30,003 nt of DNA from positions 1 to 30,003 of the forward strand of contig DASQDR010000270.1 in NCBI GenBank assembly GCA_035634055.1, in the 5' to 3' direction. Position 1 is the stretch's first letter. Each line of letters begins with the position of its first letter. Made by a program: the position numbers and the translations under genes. The notes beneath the pieces are model-generated. The model saw only the letters and a list, made by a program, of their open reading frames with translations. It was not told the origin of the DNA and did no database searches. Below, piece after piece: positions 1-8,257 of this stretch. The stretch comes from JAICTV01 sp035634055 (lineage in GTDB: Bacteria; Planctomycetota; Phycisphaerae; Tepidisphaerales; Tepidisphaeraceae).

Positions 1-1
1 A

Positions 2-112
2 CAGCTGATGCAGGAGTGCGGCCGCAAGCCGCGCGGCGCGGCCGCACCGGTTCATCCTGCGACGCCGGGCGCGGGTTCGGGCGCCGCGGTTTCCACGGGG
101 ACGCGCGCATGA
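2..112 (+). CDS. C-terminal end of a truncated upstream gene
   Basis: This frame is open from the window edge and ends at a TGA (110-112) that overlaps the ATG of the next gene as ATGA. The same coupling is used repeatedly further down this cluster, which is why I read it as a real gene end. About 36 residues are visible; they are rich in Ala, Gly and Pro, like the low-complexity tails of several glycosyltransferases here. Nothing in the fragment identifies a function. By position it is probably another EPS biosynthesis gene (inference). Confidence 0.5.
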   Translation, partial: QLMQECGRKPRGAAAPVHPATPGAGSGAAVSTGTRA

Positions 113-1425
113 GCCGGATCCTGCTGATCACCTCGACCCTCCCCTGGCCGCTCCGCCGCAACGGCGGCGGGCAGCGCACCGAGCTGCTGCGCCGCGCGCT
201 CCGTCGCCACGGTGAGGTGGACGTGCTGGCGGTCGGCGGCATGCAGTTGCTCGACGGCGACGTCACCGACCCGATGCTCGCCGACAACGGCATCACCGGT
301 TGCTTCGTCCGCAGCGGCCCGCCCGCGCACGACCCGCCGCCGTGGTACGCCAAAGGCCCGCTCGTCGGGCTGCACGAGCTGCTCGAAGGCTGGCGCGACC
401 GCTTTCGCCCGGAGCCGGCGGCGGTCGAGTGGCTCGGCCGGCGCATGCAGAGCCCCGACCAGCGCTACGACCTGATCGTCGGTCGCTACCTCGCCGCCGC
501 ATTGCAAGGCGGCATCGCCACCGACGCCGTGCGAAGCGTCCCGAAGCTGCTCGACTACGACGACATGGAGTGGCAGACGCTCGCCCTCGCGCTCGAGCAC
601 GAGCCGTGGCCGGGCATCAAGGGTCGGATCGGCGCGTCGCTGGTCCTGCGCGAGCTGCGGAACCGCTCCGCGGCGGCGCTGCACGATTTCCAGCACGTTT
701 GGGTGACCAGCGGGGAGGACGAGGAACTCCTCCCGCTCGACGCGCCGAGCCACAGCGTGCTGCCGAACATCCCATACACGGAGTCGAGCCGCGACACCGA
801 CGCCCCGCCAGTGAGGGACGACGCGGCCGACGTGCTGTTCGTCGGCGACCTCCAGCTCCCGCCCAACCGCGACGGCTTGGAGCGCTTCATCTCCGAGGCT
901 TGGCCGGTGATCCGCCGGGCGGTGCCCAACGCGTGGCTGCGCATTGTGGGGCGCGGGCTGAGCGGCGAGCAGAAGGAGCGGTGGTCGCAGGTGCCGGGCG
1001 TGGACGTCATCGGCTTCGCGCCCGACCTATCGCAGTGCTACGCCGACGCCGCACTCTGCATCGTGCCGACGTTCTTCGGCGGCGGGACCAAGATCAAGGT
1101 GCTGGAGGCGCTGCTCAACAACCGCCCGGTCGTCACCACCCGCCACGCACTGCGCGGTTACGACAAGCTGAACGTGCAGGGCCCGGCGGTGTGGGTGGGC
1201 GAGGAGATGCCCGGGCTCATCGAGGGCTGCATCAAGCTGCTCACCGACCCCGCCACGCGCTCCGCCATGGCGGAGCGCGGGCGGGCGGCGGTGCTGCAGG
1301 ATTTCTCGTGGGACCGCTTCCAGTTCACCGTCGATCAAGCCGTTGCGCCGCTGCTGAACGCTGGCGGCCGCAGTGAGGGTAGCACTTTGAATCCGCCGGC
1401 CGCGCCCGTCGCGGTCCCCGCCTGA
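109..1425 (+). CDS. GT4-family glycosyltransferase (GT-B fold)
   Basis: A 438-residue protein, likely a retaining sugar transferase acting on a lipid-linked EPS intermediate at the inner face of the membrane. The N-terminus has the LLITSTLPWPLRRNGGGQRT pattern common in EPS GT4 enzymes. The C-terminal Rossmann half starts near residue 244 (VLFVGDLQLPPNRDG) and carries FFGGGTKIKVLEAL near residues 322-335, the sugar-nucleotide binding segment of this subfamily. I chose the ATG at 109 because the protein homology begins there and it overlaps the upstream stop. An in-frame start at 16 would add 31 non-homologous-looking residues. The next gene begins 11 bp downstream. Donor and acceptor sugars cannot be read from sequence. 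Confidence 0.85.
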   Translation: MSRILLITSTLPWPLRRNGGGQRTELLRRALRRHGEVDVLAVGGMQLLDGDVTDPMLADNGITGCFVRSGPPAHDPPPWYAKGPLVGLHELLEGWRDRFRPEPAAVEWLGRRMQSPDQRYDLIVGRYLAAALQGGIATDAVRSVPKLLDYDDMEWQTLALALEHEPWPGIKGRIGASLVLRELRNRSAAALHDFQHVWVTSGEDEELLPLDAPSHSVLPNIPYTESSRDTDAPPVRDDAADVLFVGDLQLPPNRDGLERFISEAWPVIRRAVPNAWLRIVGRGLSGEQKERWSQVPGVDVIGFAPDLSQCYADAALCIVPTFFGGGTKIKVLEALLNNRPVVTTRHALRGYDKLNVQGPAVWVGEEMPGLIEGCIKLLTDPATRSAMAERGRAAVLQDFSWDRFQFTVDQAVAPLLNAGGRSEGSTLNPPAAPVAVPA

Positions 1426-1436
1426 GGCTTTCCGGC

Positions 1437-2567
1437 ATGCGCGTGACGTTCGTCCTCAACCACGTGAACCTTAACGGCGGCATCCGCGTGGTCGCGATCT
1501 ACGCAGAGCAGCTCAAGAAGCGCGGGCACGAGGTGGTGGTCGTCGCGCGGCCGCGGCCGGTGCCGTCGCTGAAGGACCGGGTCAAGTCGGTGGTGAAGGG
1601 AAAGGGTTGGCCGATCAACCCGAACACGCTGCCGGACCATTTTGACAACGTGGACGTCGACCTGCGCGTGATCGAGTCCCGCCGTCCGATCGAGGATCGC
1701 GACGTCCCGGACGCGGACGTCGTCATCGCCACCTGGTGGGAGACGGCCGAGTGGGTAAACGGCTTGTCGCCGGCCAAGGGCGCCAAGGCGTACTTCGTGC
1801 AAGACTTCGGCGCCAACGAGGGGCAGCCGATCGACAAGCTCGCCGAAACGTGGCGGCTGCCGATGCACCAGATCGTCATCTCGCACTACATCCGCGACCT
1901 CGTGGACGAGCAGGTGCCGGGCACCGGGGCGGCGATGAGTTACGTGCCTAACAGCGTTGACCTGGAGCAGTTCCGCTCGCCGCCGCGCGGCAAGCAGCCG
2001 ACGCCGGTGGTCGGCACGATTTTCTCGCAATCGCGGTTCAAGGGGGCGGACATTGCCATCGCCGCCTGCGAAATCGCCAGGAAAAAATTACCGGACCTGA
2101 AATTAATCGGCTTCGGCCTGCACGATAAGAGCAGGGACCAGCCGCTGCCGGACTGGATGACCTTCCGCAGCCGGATTCCTGACGCGGAGCTGAAGCACAT
2201 CTATGCCGGTTGCGACGCATGGTTATTTCCGCCGCGCAAAGAGGGTTACGGCCTGCCGATCCTGGAGGCGATGGCCTGCCGGACGCCGGTGATCGCCACC
2301 CCCGCCGGGGCGGCGCCGGAGCTGATCGCGCGCGGGGGCGGGTTCATCGTCCCGCACGAGGACCCGGCGTCGATGGCGCGGCAAATCGTCCAGGTTTGCT
2401 CGCTTGCCGATAGTGAGTGGAGGCGATTATCCGACTCGGCCTTTGCGACGGTGACGGGCTATAGTTGGGCCGACGCGACCAACCGGTTCGAAGCCGCCCT
2501 GGGGCGCGCGATCGAGCAATCGCACTCTGCCAAGGCGACGCCCCCCGCGTCGCCCGCCATTGTTTAA
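1437..2567 (+). CDS. GT4-family glycosyltransferase
   Basis: A 376-residue GT-B enzyme. The N-terminus (VTFVLNHVNLNGGIRVVAIY) has the glycine-rich loop after strand 1 found in GT4 proteins. The C-terminal half contains YVPNSVDLEQF near residue 170 and an intact EX7E motif (E269 and E277 in KEGYGLPILEAMA), the usual donor-phosphate site. The tail is Ala/Pro/Ser rich and probably disordered. It sits 11 bp after the previous GT and 30 bp before the polymerase, in one apparent operon. It probably adds one sugar of the EPS repeat unit; the specificity is unknown. Confidence 0.88.
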   Translation: MRVTFVLNHVNLNGGIRVVAIYAEQLKKRGHEVVVVARPRPVPSLKDRVKSVVKGKGWPINPNTLPDHFDNVDVDLRVIESRRPIEDRDVPDADVVIATWWETAEWVNGLSPAKGAKAYFVQDFGANEGQPIDKLAETWRLPMHQIVISHYIRDLVDEQVPGTGAAMSYVPNSVDLEQFRSPPRGKQPTPVVGTIFSQSRFKGADIAIAACEIARKKLPDLKLIGFGLHDKSRDQPLPDWMTFRSRIPDAELKHIYAGCDAWLFPPRKEGYGLPILEAMACRTPVIATPAGAAPELIARGGGFIVPHEDPASMARQIVQVCSLADSEWRRLSDSAFATVTGYSWADATNRFEAALGRAIEQSHSAKATPPASPAIV

Positions 2568-2597
2568 CCCGGGCGGGACCCGCCCAGCAAAGACGTC

Positions 2598-4007
2598 ATG
2601 GGCTTTCTCGTACCGCTGACCCTCTTCGGCTGGATCCCGTTCGTCCTGTTCCTGTTCGCGGTGCTGCCGCCCCGCCGCGCGGTCATCTGGGCGTTCATGC
2701 TCGCCTGGCTGTTCCTGCCGATGGCGGGCTACAAGATCCCGTCGCTGCCGGACTACACCAAGATGTCGGCGACGGTGTTCGGCGTGCTCATGGGCGCCGC
2801 GCTGTTCGACACCGACCGCCTGCTCAGCTTCCGCCCGCGCTGGGTGGACATCCCGGTCTTCATCTACTGCCTGTCGCCGGCGGTGTCGTCTTACCTGAAC
2901 AACCTGGGGCTGTACGACGGGGCGTCGGAGATCGTCCGCCAGTTCATCATCTGGGGCCTGCCGTACATGATCGGGCGGGTTTACTTCAACGACTTGGAAA
3001 GCTTGCGCGAGCTGGCGATCAGCCTGTTCCTCGGCGGGCTGGTCTACGTGCCGTTCTGCTGGCTCGAGGTGCGACTCAGCCCGCAGCTTCACGTCTGGAT
3101 GTACGGCTTCCGCCAGCACGCCTTCATCCAGCAGATGCGCGACGGCGGGTACCGCCCGATGGTCTTCATGCAGCACGGTCTGATGGTGGCCATGTGGATG
3201 GGGATGACGTCGCTGATCGGCGTGTGGCTGTGGAAGAGCCGCACCCTCCGCCAGGTTTGGGGGCAGCCGATGTACCTGCTGGTGCCGGCGATGATCTTCA
3301 CCGTCTACCTGTGCAAGTCGAAGTACGCCGCCCTGCTGTTCGCCACCGGCATCGGCGCGCTCTACGTCTCCACCTGGCTCAAGACGCGCTGGATCATGGT
3401 GGCGCTGCTGATGGTGGCGCCGACCTATATGTGGCTCCGGGCCGATGGAATCGTCACCGGCGAGCAGATGATCCACGCCGCCGAGGGCGCGTTTGGCGAG
3501 GACCGCGCCAAGTCGCTCGCCGTGCGCGTCAACAACGAGAACGCGCTGGCCGAGCGGGCGATGCAGCAGCCCTGGTTCGGCTGGGGCGGCTGGGGCGGGT
3601 ACCGCGTGGTCGATGAGAACGGCAAGGATCGCGTCACCGACTCGCTCTGGATCATCACCCTGGGCAAGGCCGGCTGGGTCAACCTCATCGGCCTGACCGC
3701 CATGCTGCTGCTGCCGATGCTGCTGGTCTGCTTCGACTGGAAGGTCGAGCTCTGGTCGCACCCGGCCGTCGCGCCGGTGGTGGTGCTGGGGATGATGTGC
3801 GCGCTCTACATGTTCGACCACCTGATGAACGGGATGGTCAACCCGATCTTCATGTTGGCGACGGGCGCGGTCAGCGCCGCCCACTTTGCCGCCCTGCCGA
3901 AGACGCAGCGCGCCGCCGGACCGCAGACGATGGGCCGGCCGATCGGATATGGCAATGCGCCGTTTGGGGCGCAGCCGGTCACGCCGCAGAGCTTCCGCCC
4001 GGCCTGA
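2598..4007 (+). CDS. Wzy-like EPS polymerase / O-antigen ligase family membrane protein
   Basis: A 469-residue polytopic membrane protein with about ten or more hydrophobic segments beginning at residue 1 (FLVPLTLFGWIPFVLFLFAV). A large hydrophilic segment at about 275-350 contains RVNNENALAERAMQQPWFGWG. The arrangement of a charged loop, then PWFGWGGWG, then D-SLW resembles the periplasmic catalytic loop of the O-antigen ligase/Wzy superfamily. That family joins lipid-linked repeat units at the periplasmic face or transfers finished glycan. The C-terminal 40 residues are soluble and Pro/Gln rich. Lying among glycosyltransferases, a polymerase role is more likely than ligase, but sequence alone does not separate the two. 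Confidence 0.8.
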   Translation: MGFLVPLTLFGWIPFVLFLFAVLPPRRAVIWAFMLAWLFLPMAGYKIPSLPDYTKMSATVFGVLMGAALFDTDRLLSFRPRWVDIPVFIYCLSPAVSSYLNNLGLYDGASEIVRQFIIWGLPYMIGRVYFNDLESLRELAISLFLGGLVYVPFCWLEVRLSPQLHVWMYGFRQHAFIQQMRDGGYRPMVFMQHGLMVAMWMGMTSLIGVWLWKSRTLRQVWGQPMYLLVPAMIFTVYLCKSKYAALLFATGIGALYVSTWLKTRWIMVALLMVAPTYMWLRADGIVTGEQMIHAAEGAFGEDRAKSLAVRVNNENALAERAMQQPWFGWGGWGGYRVVDENGKDRVTDSLWIITLGKAGWVNLIGLTAMLLLPMLLVCFDWKVELWSHPAVAPVVVLGMMCALYMFDHLMNGMVNPIFMLATGAVSAAHFAALPKTQRAAGPQTMGRPIGYGNAPFGAQPVTPQSFRPA

Positions 4008-4041
4008 GCCTGCTGAGCGCCCAAGCCGCCGCTCGCACCGC

Positions 4042-5331
4042 ATGAACTACCTGCTGCTCAACCACGTCCCGTTCGGTCGCGGCGCGTCCGCCGGCACCTT
4101 CGCCGTGGGTGACATGTGGCTGGAGGACCTCCGCGCGCAGGCGAAGGCGATCCGCGGCGCGGGAATGAGCCTGATCGTGGCCACGCCGCTGATGGATTCG
4201 CTCGACCTCAAGGCCAGCGGCAGCTTCAACGCGATCGAGATCCGCCCGCAGGACCACGGCTTCGATTACGTCCCGCTGCCGTTCTACCTCTCGCTCAAGC
4301 AGTTCATTCGCGCAAGGGGCGAGCTGGTCGCCCGGATGACCGACGCGATCGGGCGCGCGGACGTGGTCCACTGCGGCTACGGCGGACATCCGGTCGCCCT
4401 CGGGAAAGTCGCTTGGCCGATCGCCGGGGGGCTGAAGAAAAAACGCATCTGGATCTTCGACGGCGCCGATCCGTTCCCGCGCCTGGAGCTGGAGGCGAGG
4501 CAGGCCAAAGGCGCGCTCAAGCGGTTCGTGAAGAAGATCGCCGTCGGGCGATTCGAGAAATTCTGCCTCGGCGCCGTGGCCGAGGCGGACCTCGTCTTCG
4601 CGCACAACGCCGCCGTCGTCGAGCGCTTCCGCGACGCGTGGGAGCCGGGCCGCTGCCACCAGTTCGACCGCTCGTTCGTTAACGATGCGAACCTGCTGAG
4701 CGACGCCGAGCTGGCCGAGCGTCAGCAGAGATTGCTGGACGCGGAGCAGCCGCTGCGCCTGGTCGCCGCCGGGCGGCAGATCGCCATCAAGGCGACCGAT
4801 CACGTCCTGCGCGCGATGCGCGTGGCCATTGACCGCGGCGCGCGTCTCAAGCTAAACGTCATGGGCGACGGTGACGAACTCGAATCGTTCAAGCGGCTCG
4901 CGGCGGAGCTGAAGTTAAGCGATGTCGTCCGCTTCGCCGGCACCGTCCCCTACGGCGCGCCGCTGTTCGACGCGTGGTCGCGGTCGCACGTGATGGTGAT
5001 TACCAACTTGACCGCCGAGATCAGCCGCAACGTGCTGCTGTCGATGGCGCGCGGGCTGCCGCTGGTGATGTACGGCAACCCCGGGACCGACGCCCTCGTG
5101 CGCGACAGCGGCGCGGGCACCATCGTCCGCACGGGCGACGAGGCCGCGCTCGCCGACGCCCTGCTTCGCGCCGATCGAGACCGCGCCGCGCTGGCGGAAC
5201 AGGCGGCGCGGGGTTTGGCGCTGGCGCGGAAGAACACGCTCGACGCCACGCACCGCAAACGTGCGGAGCTGGCGTCGCGGCTGCTCGCGTCGCCCCCCGC
5301 TGCCACCCCGGCGGCCGCGGCGACGGTGTGA
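4042..5331 (+). CDS. GT4-like glycosyltransferase with degenerate EX7E
   Basis: A 429-residue GT-B-type protein starting MNYLLLNHVPFGRGASAGTF. The donor half has LRLVAAGRQIAIKATDHVLRAMR near residue 238 and LKLNVMGDGDELESFKRLA near residue 270, typical GT4 strands. The expected EX7E region reads TAEISRNVLLSMARGLPLVM near residues 320-340: the first Glu is present but the position of the second holds Ser. The ATG at 4042 follows the polymerase stop by 34 bp; a longer in-frame extension overlapping the polymerase gene was rejected because it is arginine-rich shadow sequence. It may be an EPS glycosyltransferase with altered donor binding. Confidence 0.8.
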   Translation: MNYLLLNHVPFGRGASAGTFAVGDMWLEDLRAQAKAIRGAGMSLIVATPLMDSLDLKASGSFNAIEIRPQDHGFDYVPLPFYLSLKQFIRARGELVARMTDAIGRADVVHCGYGGHPVALGKVAWPIAGGLKKKRIWIFDGADPFPRLELEARQAKGALKRFVKKIAVGRFEKFCLGAVAEADLVFAHNAAVVERFRDAWEPGRCHQFDRSFVNDANLLSDAELAERQQRLLDAEQPLRLVAAGRQIAIKATDHVLRAMRVAIDRGARLKLNVMGDGDELESFKRLAAELKLSDVVRFAGTVPYGAPLFDAWSRSHVMVITNLTAEISRNVLLSMARGLPLVMYGNPGTDALVRDSGAGTIVRTGDEAALADALLRADRDRAALAEQAARGLALARKNTLDATHRKRAELASRLLASPPAATPAAAATV

Positions 5332-5544
5332 ACGGGGGCGCCAAAGCTGCATCGCGCCTCCGCCGCTGCCGATTCCGTCACCTGTTTCACCCGCCCCGAC
5401 GTTCAGTCCCCCCGCCGGTCATCCGATAACAGAGGGTAAGGTTTCCTTGCCCGGCGTCCCCCCGCCGCGCAACAATATCGGACCCACGCGCCCGCGCGTG
5501 GCGTGACCGCCCGCTGGTTGTACGCGCAGCTCGAGCCGATCCTG
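5332..5544 (+). other. Intergenic gap with a GGGTAAGG/CCTTGCCC hairpin
   Basis: The 213-bp gap contains an 8-bp stem with a 3-nt loop at 5434-5452 (GGGTAAGG, TTT, CCTTGCCC; one T:G wobble). It is not followed by a T-run, so it is not a standard intrinsic terminator. A CCGATAAC octamer lies just upstream at 5423-5430 and recurs before the gene at 12997. The gap may mark a transcription boundary within the GT block. No clear -35/-10 pair was seen. Confidence 0.4.
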
Positions 5545-6504
5545 ATGAAGTTGCTCGTCGTCATCGTCAACTACCGCACGGCCGACCTCACGATCGACTG
5601 CCTCAACTCCCTCGCGCGCGAGCTTTGCACCGTCCCCGGCACCACGGCCGTCGTCACCGACAACGCCTCGGGCGATGGCTCGGCGGAGAAGATCCAGGAA
5701 GCGATGAACGCCAATTCGTGGAGCTGGGCGACGCTGATGCCGCTGGCGAAGAACGGCGGGTTCGCCTACGGGAACAACGAGGGGATCAGGCCCGCGCTGA
5801 AGTCGGACGACCCGCCGCAGTACGTTTACCTGCTCAACCCCGATACCGTGGTGCTGCCGGACGCGCTGAAAGAGCTGGTAAAGTTCATGGACGCGCGGCC
5901 GGAGGTTGGCATCGCCGGCGGGCGCGCGGTCAACCCGGATGGCACCGTCCGCAACAGCGCGTTCCGCTTCCACACGGTGCTGAGCGAGCTGGAAGGTTCG
6001 CTGCGCGTGGGCGCGGTGAGCAAGCTGCTGAGGAAGCACGTGGTGGCCGAGCCGCCCCCGGACGAGCCGGCGCCGGCGGACTGGGTCTCGGGCGCGAGCA
6101 TGATCGTCCGCCGCGACGTCTTCGACAAAATCGGCCTGCTCGACGACCGCTACTTCATGTATTACGAGGAGACCGACTTCTGCCTGCGCGCCAAGCGGGC
6201 GGGGTTCCAGTGCTGGTACGTGCCGACGAGCAAGATCATCCACCTGGTCGGTCAATCGTCCGGCGTCACCGGCGCCAAGCGGATGGCGAAGCGCCGGCCG
6301 AGGTACTGGTTCGAGAGCCGCCACCGCTTCTTCCGCCAGAATTACGGCGCGGCGCGCACGCTGGCGGCGGACGCGCTCTTCGCCGGCGGGTACGCGGTGC
6401 ACAGCGCGGTCCGCCTGCTCCGCGGCAGGCCGCGCACGGATCCGCCGTGGCTGCTGTGGGACTTTGTCCGATACAACCTGATGTCATGGGGCCAGCGTCA
6501 GTAG
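5545..6504 (+). CDS. GT2-family glycosyltransferase (rhamnosyltransferase-like)
   Basis: A 319-residue GT-A inverting glycosyltransferase. It opens MKLLVVIVNYRTADLTIDCL, has the nucleotide-binding TDNASGDGS near residue 39 and the DXD-equivalent LLNPDTVVL near residue 96. GASMIVRRDVFDKIGLLDD and YYEETDFCLRAKRAGF near residues 182-220 are hallmarks of WbbL-like rhamnosyltransferases. I prefer the ATG at 5545; an in-frame GTG at 5503 would add 14 residues before the conserved first strand. The last bases overlap the acetyltransferase start. It probably adds a deoxyhexose or other sugar to the EPS repeat. Confidence 0.88.
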   Translation: MKLLVVIVNYRTADLTIDCLNSLARELCTVPGTTAVVTDNASGDGSAEKIQEAMNANSWSWATLMPLAKNGGFAYGNNEGIRPALKSDDPPQYVYLLNPDTVVLPDALKELVKFMDARPEVGIAGGRAVNPDGTVRNSAFRFHTVLSELEGSLRVGAVSKLLRKHVVAEPPPDEPAPADWVSGASMIVRRDVFDKIGLLDDRYFMYYEETDFCLRAKRAGFQCWYVPTSKIIHLVGQSSGVTGAKRMAKRRPRYWFESRHRFFRQNYGAARTLAADALFAGGYAVHSAVRLLRGRPRTDPPWLLWDFVRYNLMSWGQRQ

Positions 6505-7175
6505 ATGACAACATCGCCAACGCCTTCGTCGCGCCCGGCGCCGCCGGCGCGGCGGTTGCCGACGCGCGCGCGGAGCACGCGATCGACGACCGCCTGGGCG
6601 AGACCAACCAGAACCCCGTCGGCATGAGCCTCTGGGAGCTGTGGAAGGAAGACCTCCGCACGCACGACGGCGAACTGTTGTCGCAGGGCTTTTGGGCGCT
6701 TGCCGTCCACCGATTCGGCAACTGGCGGATGGACCTGCGGCCCAAGCTGCTGCGGCTGCCGTTCTCGCTGCTGTACAAATTCCTCTACAAATTCGTGGAG
6801 TGGACCTGCGGGATCAGCCTGAATTATCCCGTGCGCGTCGGCCGCCGCGTGCGCATCTGGCACCACGGCGGGATGATCCTGGGGGCGCGGTCGATCGGCG
6901 ACGACGTCCACATCCGCCAGAACACCACCTTCGGCGTCGCGCGGCGCGGAGACCACCGCTCGCTCAAGCCGATCATCGAGGACCGCGCCGACATCGGCGC
7001 GGGCGCCGTCGTCGCCGGCGCCATCACCATCGGGCACGACAGCATCATTGGCGCTAACGCGGTCGTGCTGAAAGACGTGCCGCCCTACTCGGTCTGCGTC
7101 GGCGTGCCGGGCAAGATCATCAAGACGCTCCAGCCGGGCGCGGGCGCGGCAGCAAGCACGGCGGAGACGAACTGA
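6486..7175 (+). CDS. Serine-acetyltransferase-like hexapeptide-repeat acyltransferase
   Basis: A 229-residue protein (or 183 residues if translation starts at ATG 6624). After a variable N-terminus it has the helical segment SLWELWKEDLRTHDGELLSQ and GFWALAVHRFGNWRM. The left-handed beta-helix follows (IWHHGGMILGARSIGDDVHI, then DRADIGAGAVVAGAITIGHD), ending VPPYSVCVGVPGKIIK. This layout matches the CysE-like acetyltransferases common in polysaccharide clusters, which O-acetylate a sugar or serine from acetyl-CoA. The 6486 start overlaps the upstream GT by 19 bp and fits the coupled style; neither start has a good SD. EPS acetylation is inferred from context. Confidence 0.85.
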   Translation: MGPASVDDNIANAFVAPGAAGAAVADARAEHAIDDRLGETNQNPVGMSLWELWKEDLRTHDGELLSQGFWALAVHRFGNWRMDLRPKLLRLPFSLLYKFLYKFVEWTCGISLNYPVRVGRRVRIWHHGGMILGARSIGDDVHIRQNTTFGVARRGDHRSLKPIIEDRADIGAGAVVAGAITIGHDSIIGANAVVLKDVPPYSVCVGVPGKIIKTLQPGAGAAASTAETN

Positions 7176-8257
7176 TGCCGCCACCGCGCCTCGCCATCAT
7201 CGCCATCGGCCGAAACGAGGGGGACCGCCTGCGCCGCTGCCTGGAGTCCGCGCGCGGCCGCGGCGAAAGGGTGATCTACGTCGACTCCGGGTCGACCGAT
7301 GGGTCGGTGAAGCTCGCGCGCGAGCTCGGGGCGACGGTGGTCGAGCTGGACATGAGCAGGCCCTTCACCGCCGCCCGCGCGCGAAACGAAGGCCTCGCCG
7401 CGCTCGCGGGCGATGGTGCGACGATTGATTTCGTTCAGCTCGTCGACGGCGATTGCGAGATTGTCGCCGGCTGGCTCGACCACGCTGCGGCGGAGCTGGC
7501 GGCGGACGAGAAGCTGGCGGCCGTCTGCGGCCGGCGGCGCGAGCGGCACCCGGACGCGTCGCCTTTCAACAAGCTGGCGGACATCGAGTGGGACACGCCG
7601 GTCGGAGACGCCAAGGCGTGCGGCGGCGACGCGATGTTCCGCCTCGCGCCGCTCCGCGAATCCGGCGGATTCGATGCCACCGTCATCGCGGGCGAAGAGC
7701 CGGAACTCTGCGTCCGCCTCCGCCGCGATGGTTGGAAGATCCGCCGCATCGATGCAGAAATGACGCTGCACGACGCGGCGATGACGCGCTTCGGGCAGTG
7801 GTGGAGGCGGATGGTCCGCGGCGGGCACGCGTACGCGCAGGGCTACGCCATGCACGGCCGCCCGCCGGAGCGGCACTGGGCCAGCGAGAACCGGCGGATC
7901 GTCTTCTGGGGCATCGCCGTCCCGCTGCTCGTTCTGCTGCTGGCGTGGCCGACGCGCGGGATCAGCCTCGTGCTGCTGGGCGGTTACCTGGTGCTCTATC
8001 GGCGCGTGCTGCGGCACGCGCGGTCGCGCGGACTGTCTCCCGCCGATGCGCGGCTCTACGCGCGGCACATGGTGATCGGAAAGTTCGCCGAAGCGCAGGG
8101 CTGGCTGAAGTACTGGCTGACGCGCCTGGTCGGCGGGCAGTCGCGGATCATCGAGTACAAGTTGGCCGCCCCCGCGCCCGACCCCGCGCCCGCCCCCGCG
8201 CCCGCGCCCGCCGCCGCCCCTCCGTCCAGCGCCGTGCAGGTGAACTCACACGGATGA
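7175..8257 (+). CDS. GT2-family glycosyltransferase with membrane segment
   Basis: A 360-residue GT-A enzyme. It shows IIAIGRNEGDRLRRCLES at the N-terminus, VIYVDSGSTDGSVKLA near residue 34, VQLVDGDCEIVAGWLD near residue 87 (DXD metal site DGD) and a GEEPELCVRLRRDGW acceptor-loop motif near residue 172. One or two membrane spans lie near residues 246-275 (FWGIAVPLLVLLLAWP, ISLVLLGGYLVLYR), suggesting membrane attachment. The C-terminus is an Ala/Pro dipeptide run. TGATG overlap with the upstream gene and ATGA overlap with the downstream one place it firmly in the operon. It belongs to the group of GT2s typical of exosortase-linked EPS loci. Confidence 0.88.
   Translation: MPPPRLAIIAIGRNEGDRLRRCLESARGRGERVIYVDSGSTDGSVKLARELGATVVELDMSRPFTAARARNEGLAALAGDGATIDFVQLVDGDCEIVAGWLDHAAAELAADEKLAAVCGRRRERHPDASPFNKLADIEWDTPVGDAKACGGDAMFRLAPLRESGGFDATVIAGEEPELCVRLRRDGWKIRRIDAEMTLHDAAMTRFGQWWRRMVRGGHAYAQGYAMHGRPPERHWASENRRIVFWGIAVPLLVLLLAWPTRGISLVLLGGYLVLYRRVLRHARSRGLSPADARLYARHMVIGKFAEAQGWLKYWLTRLVGGQSRIIEYKLAAPAPDPAPAPAPAPAAAPPSSAVQVNSHG

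Noticed and set aside
5503..5544. GTG start for the GT2 gene
   Set aside because: The 14 added residues precede the conserved first strand of the GT-A fold, and the ATG at 5545 begins exactly at it.
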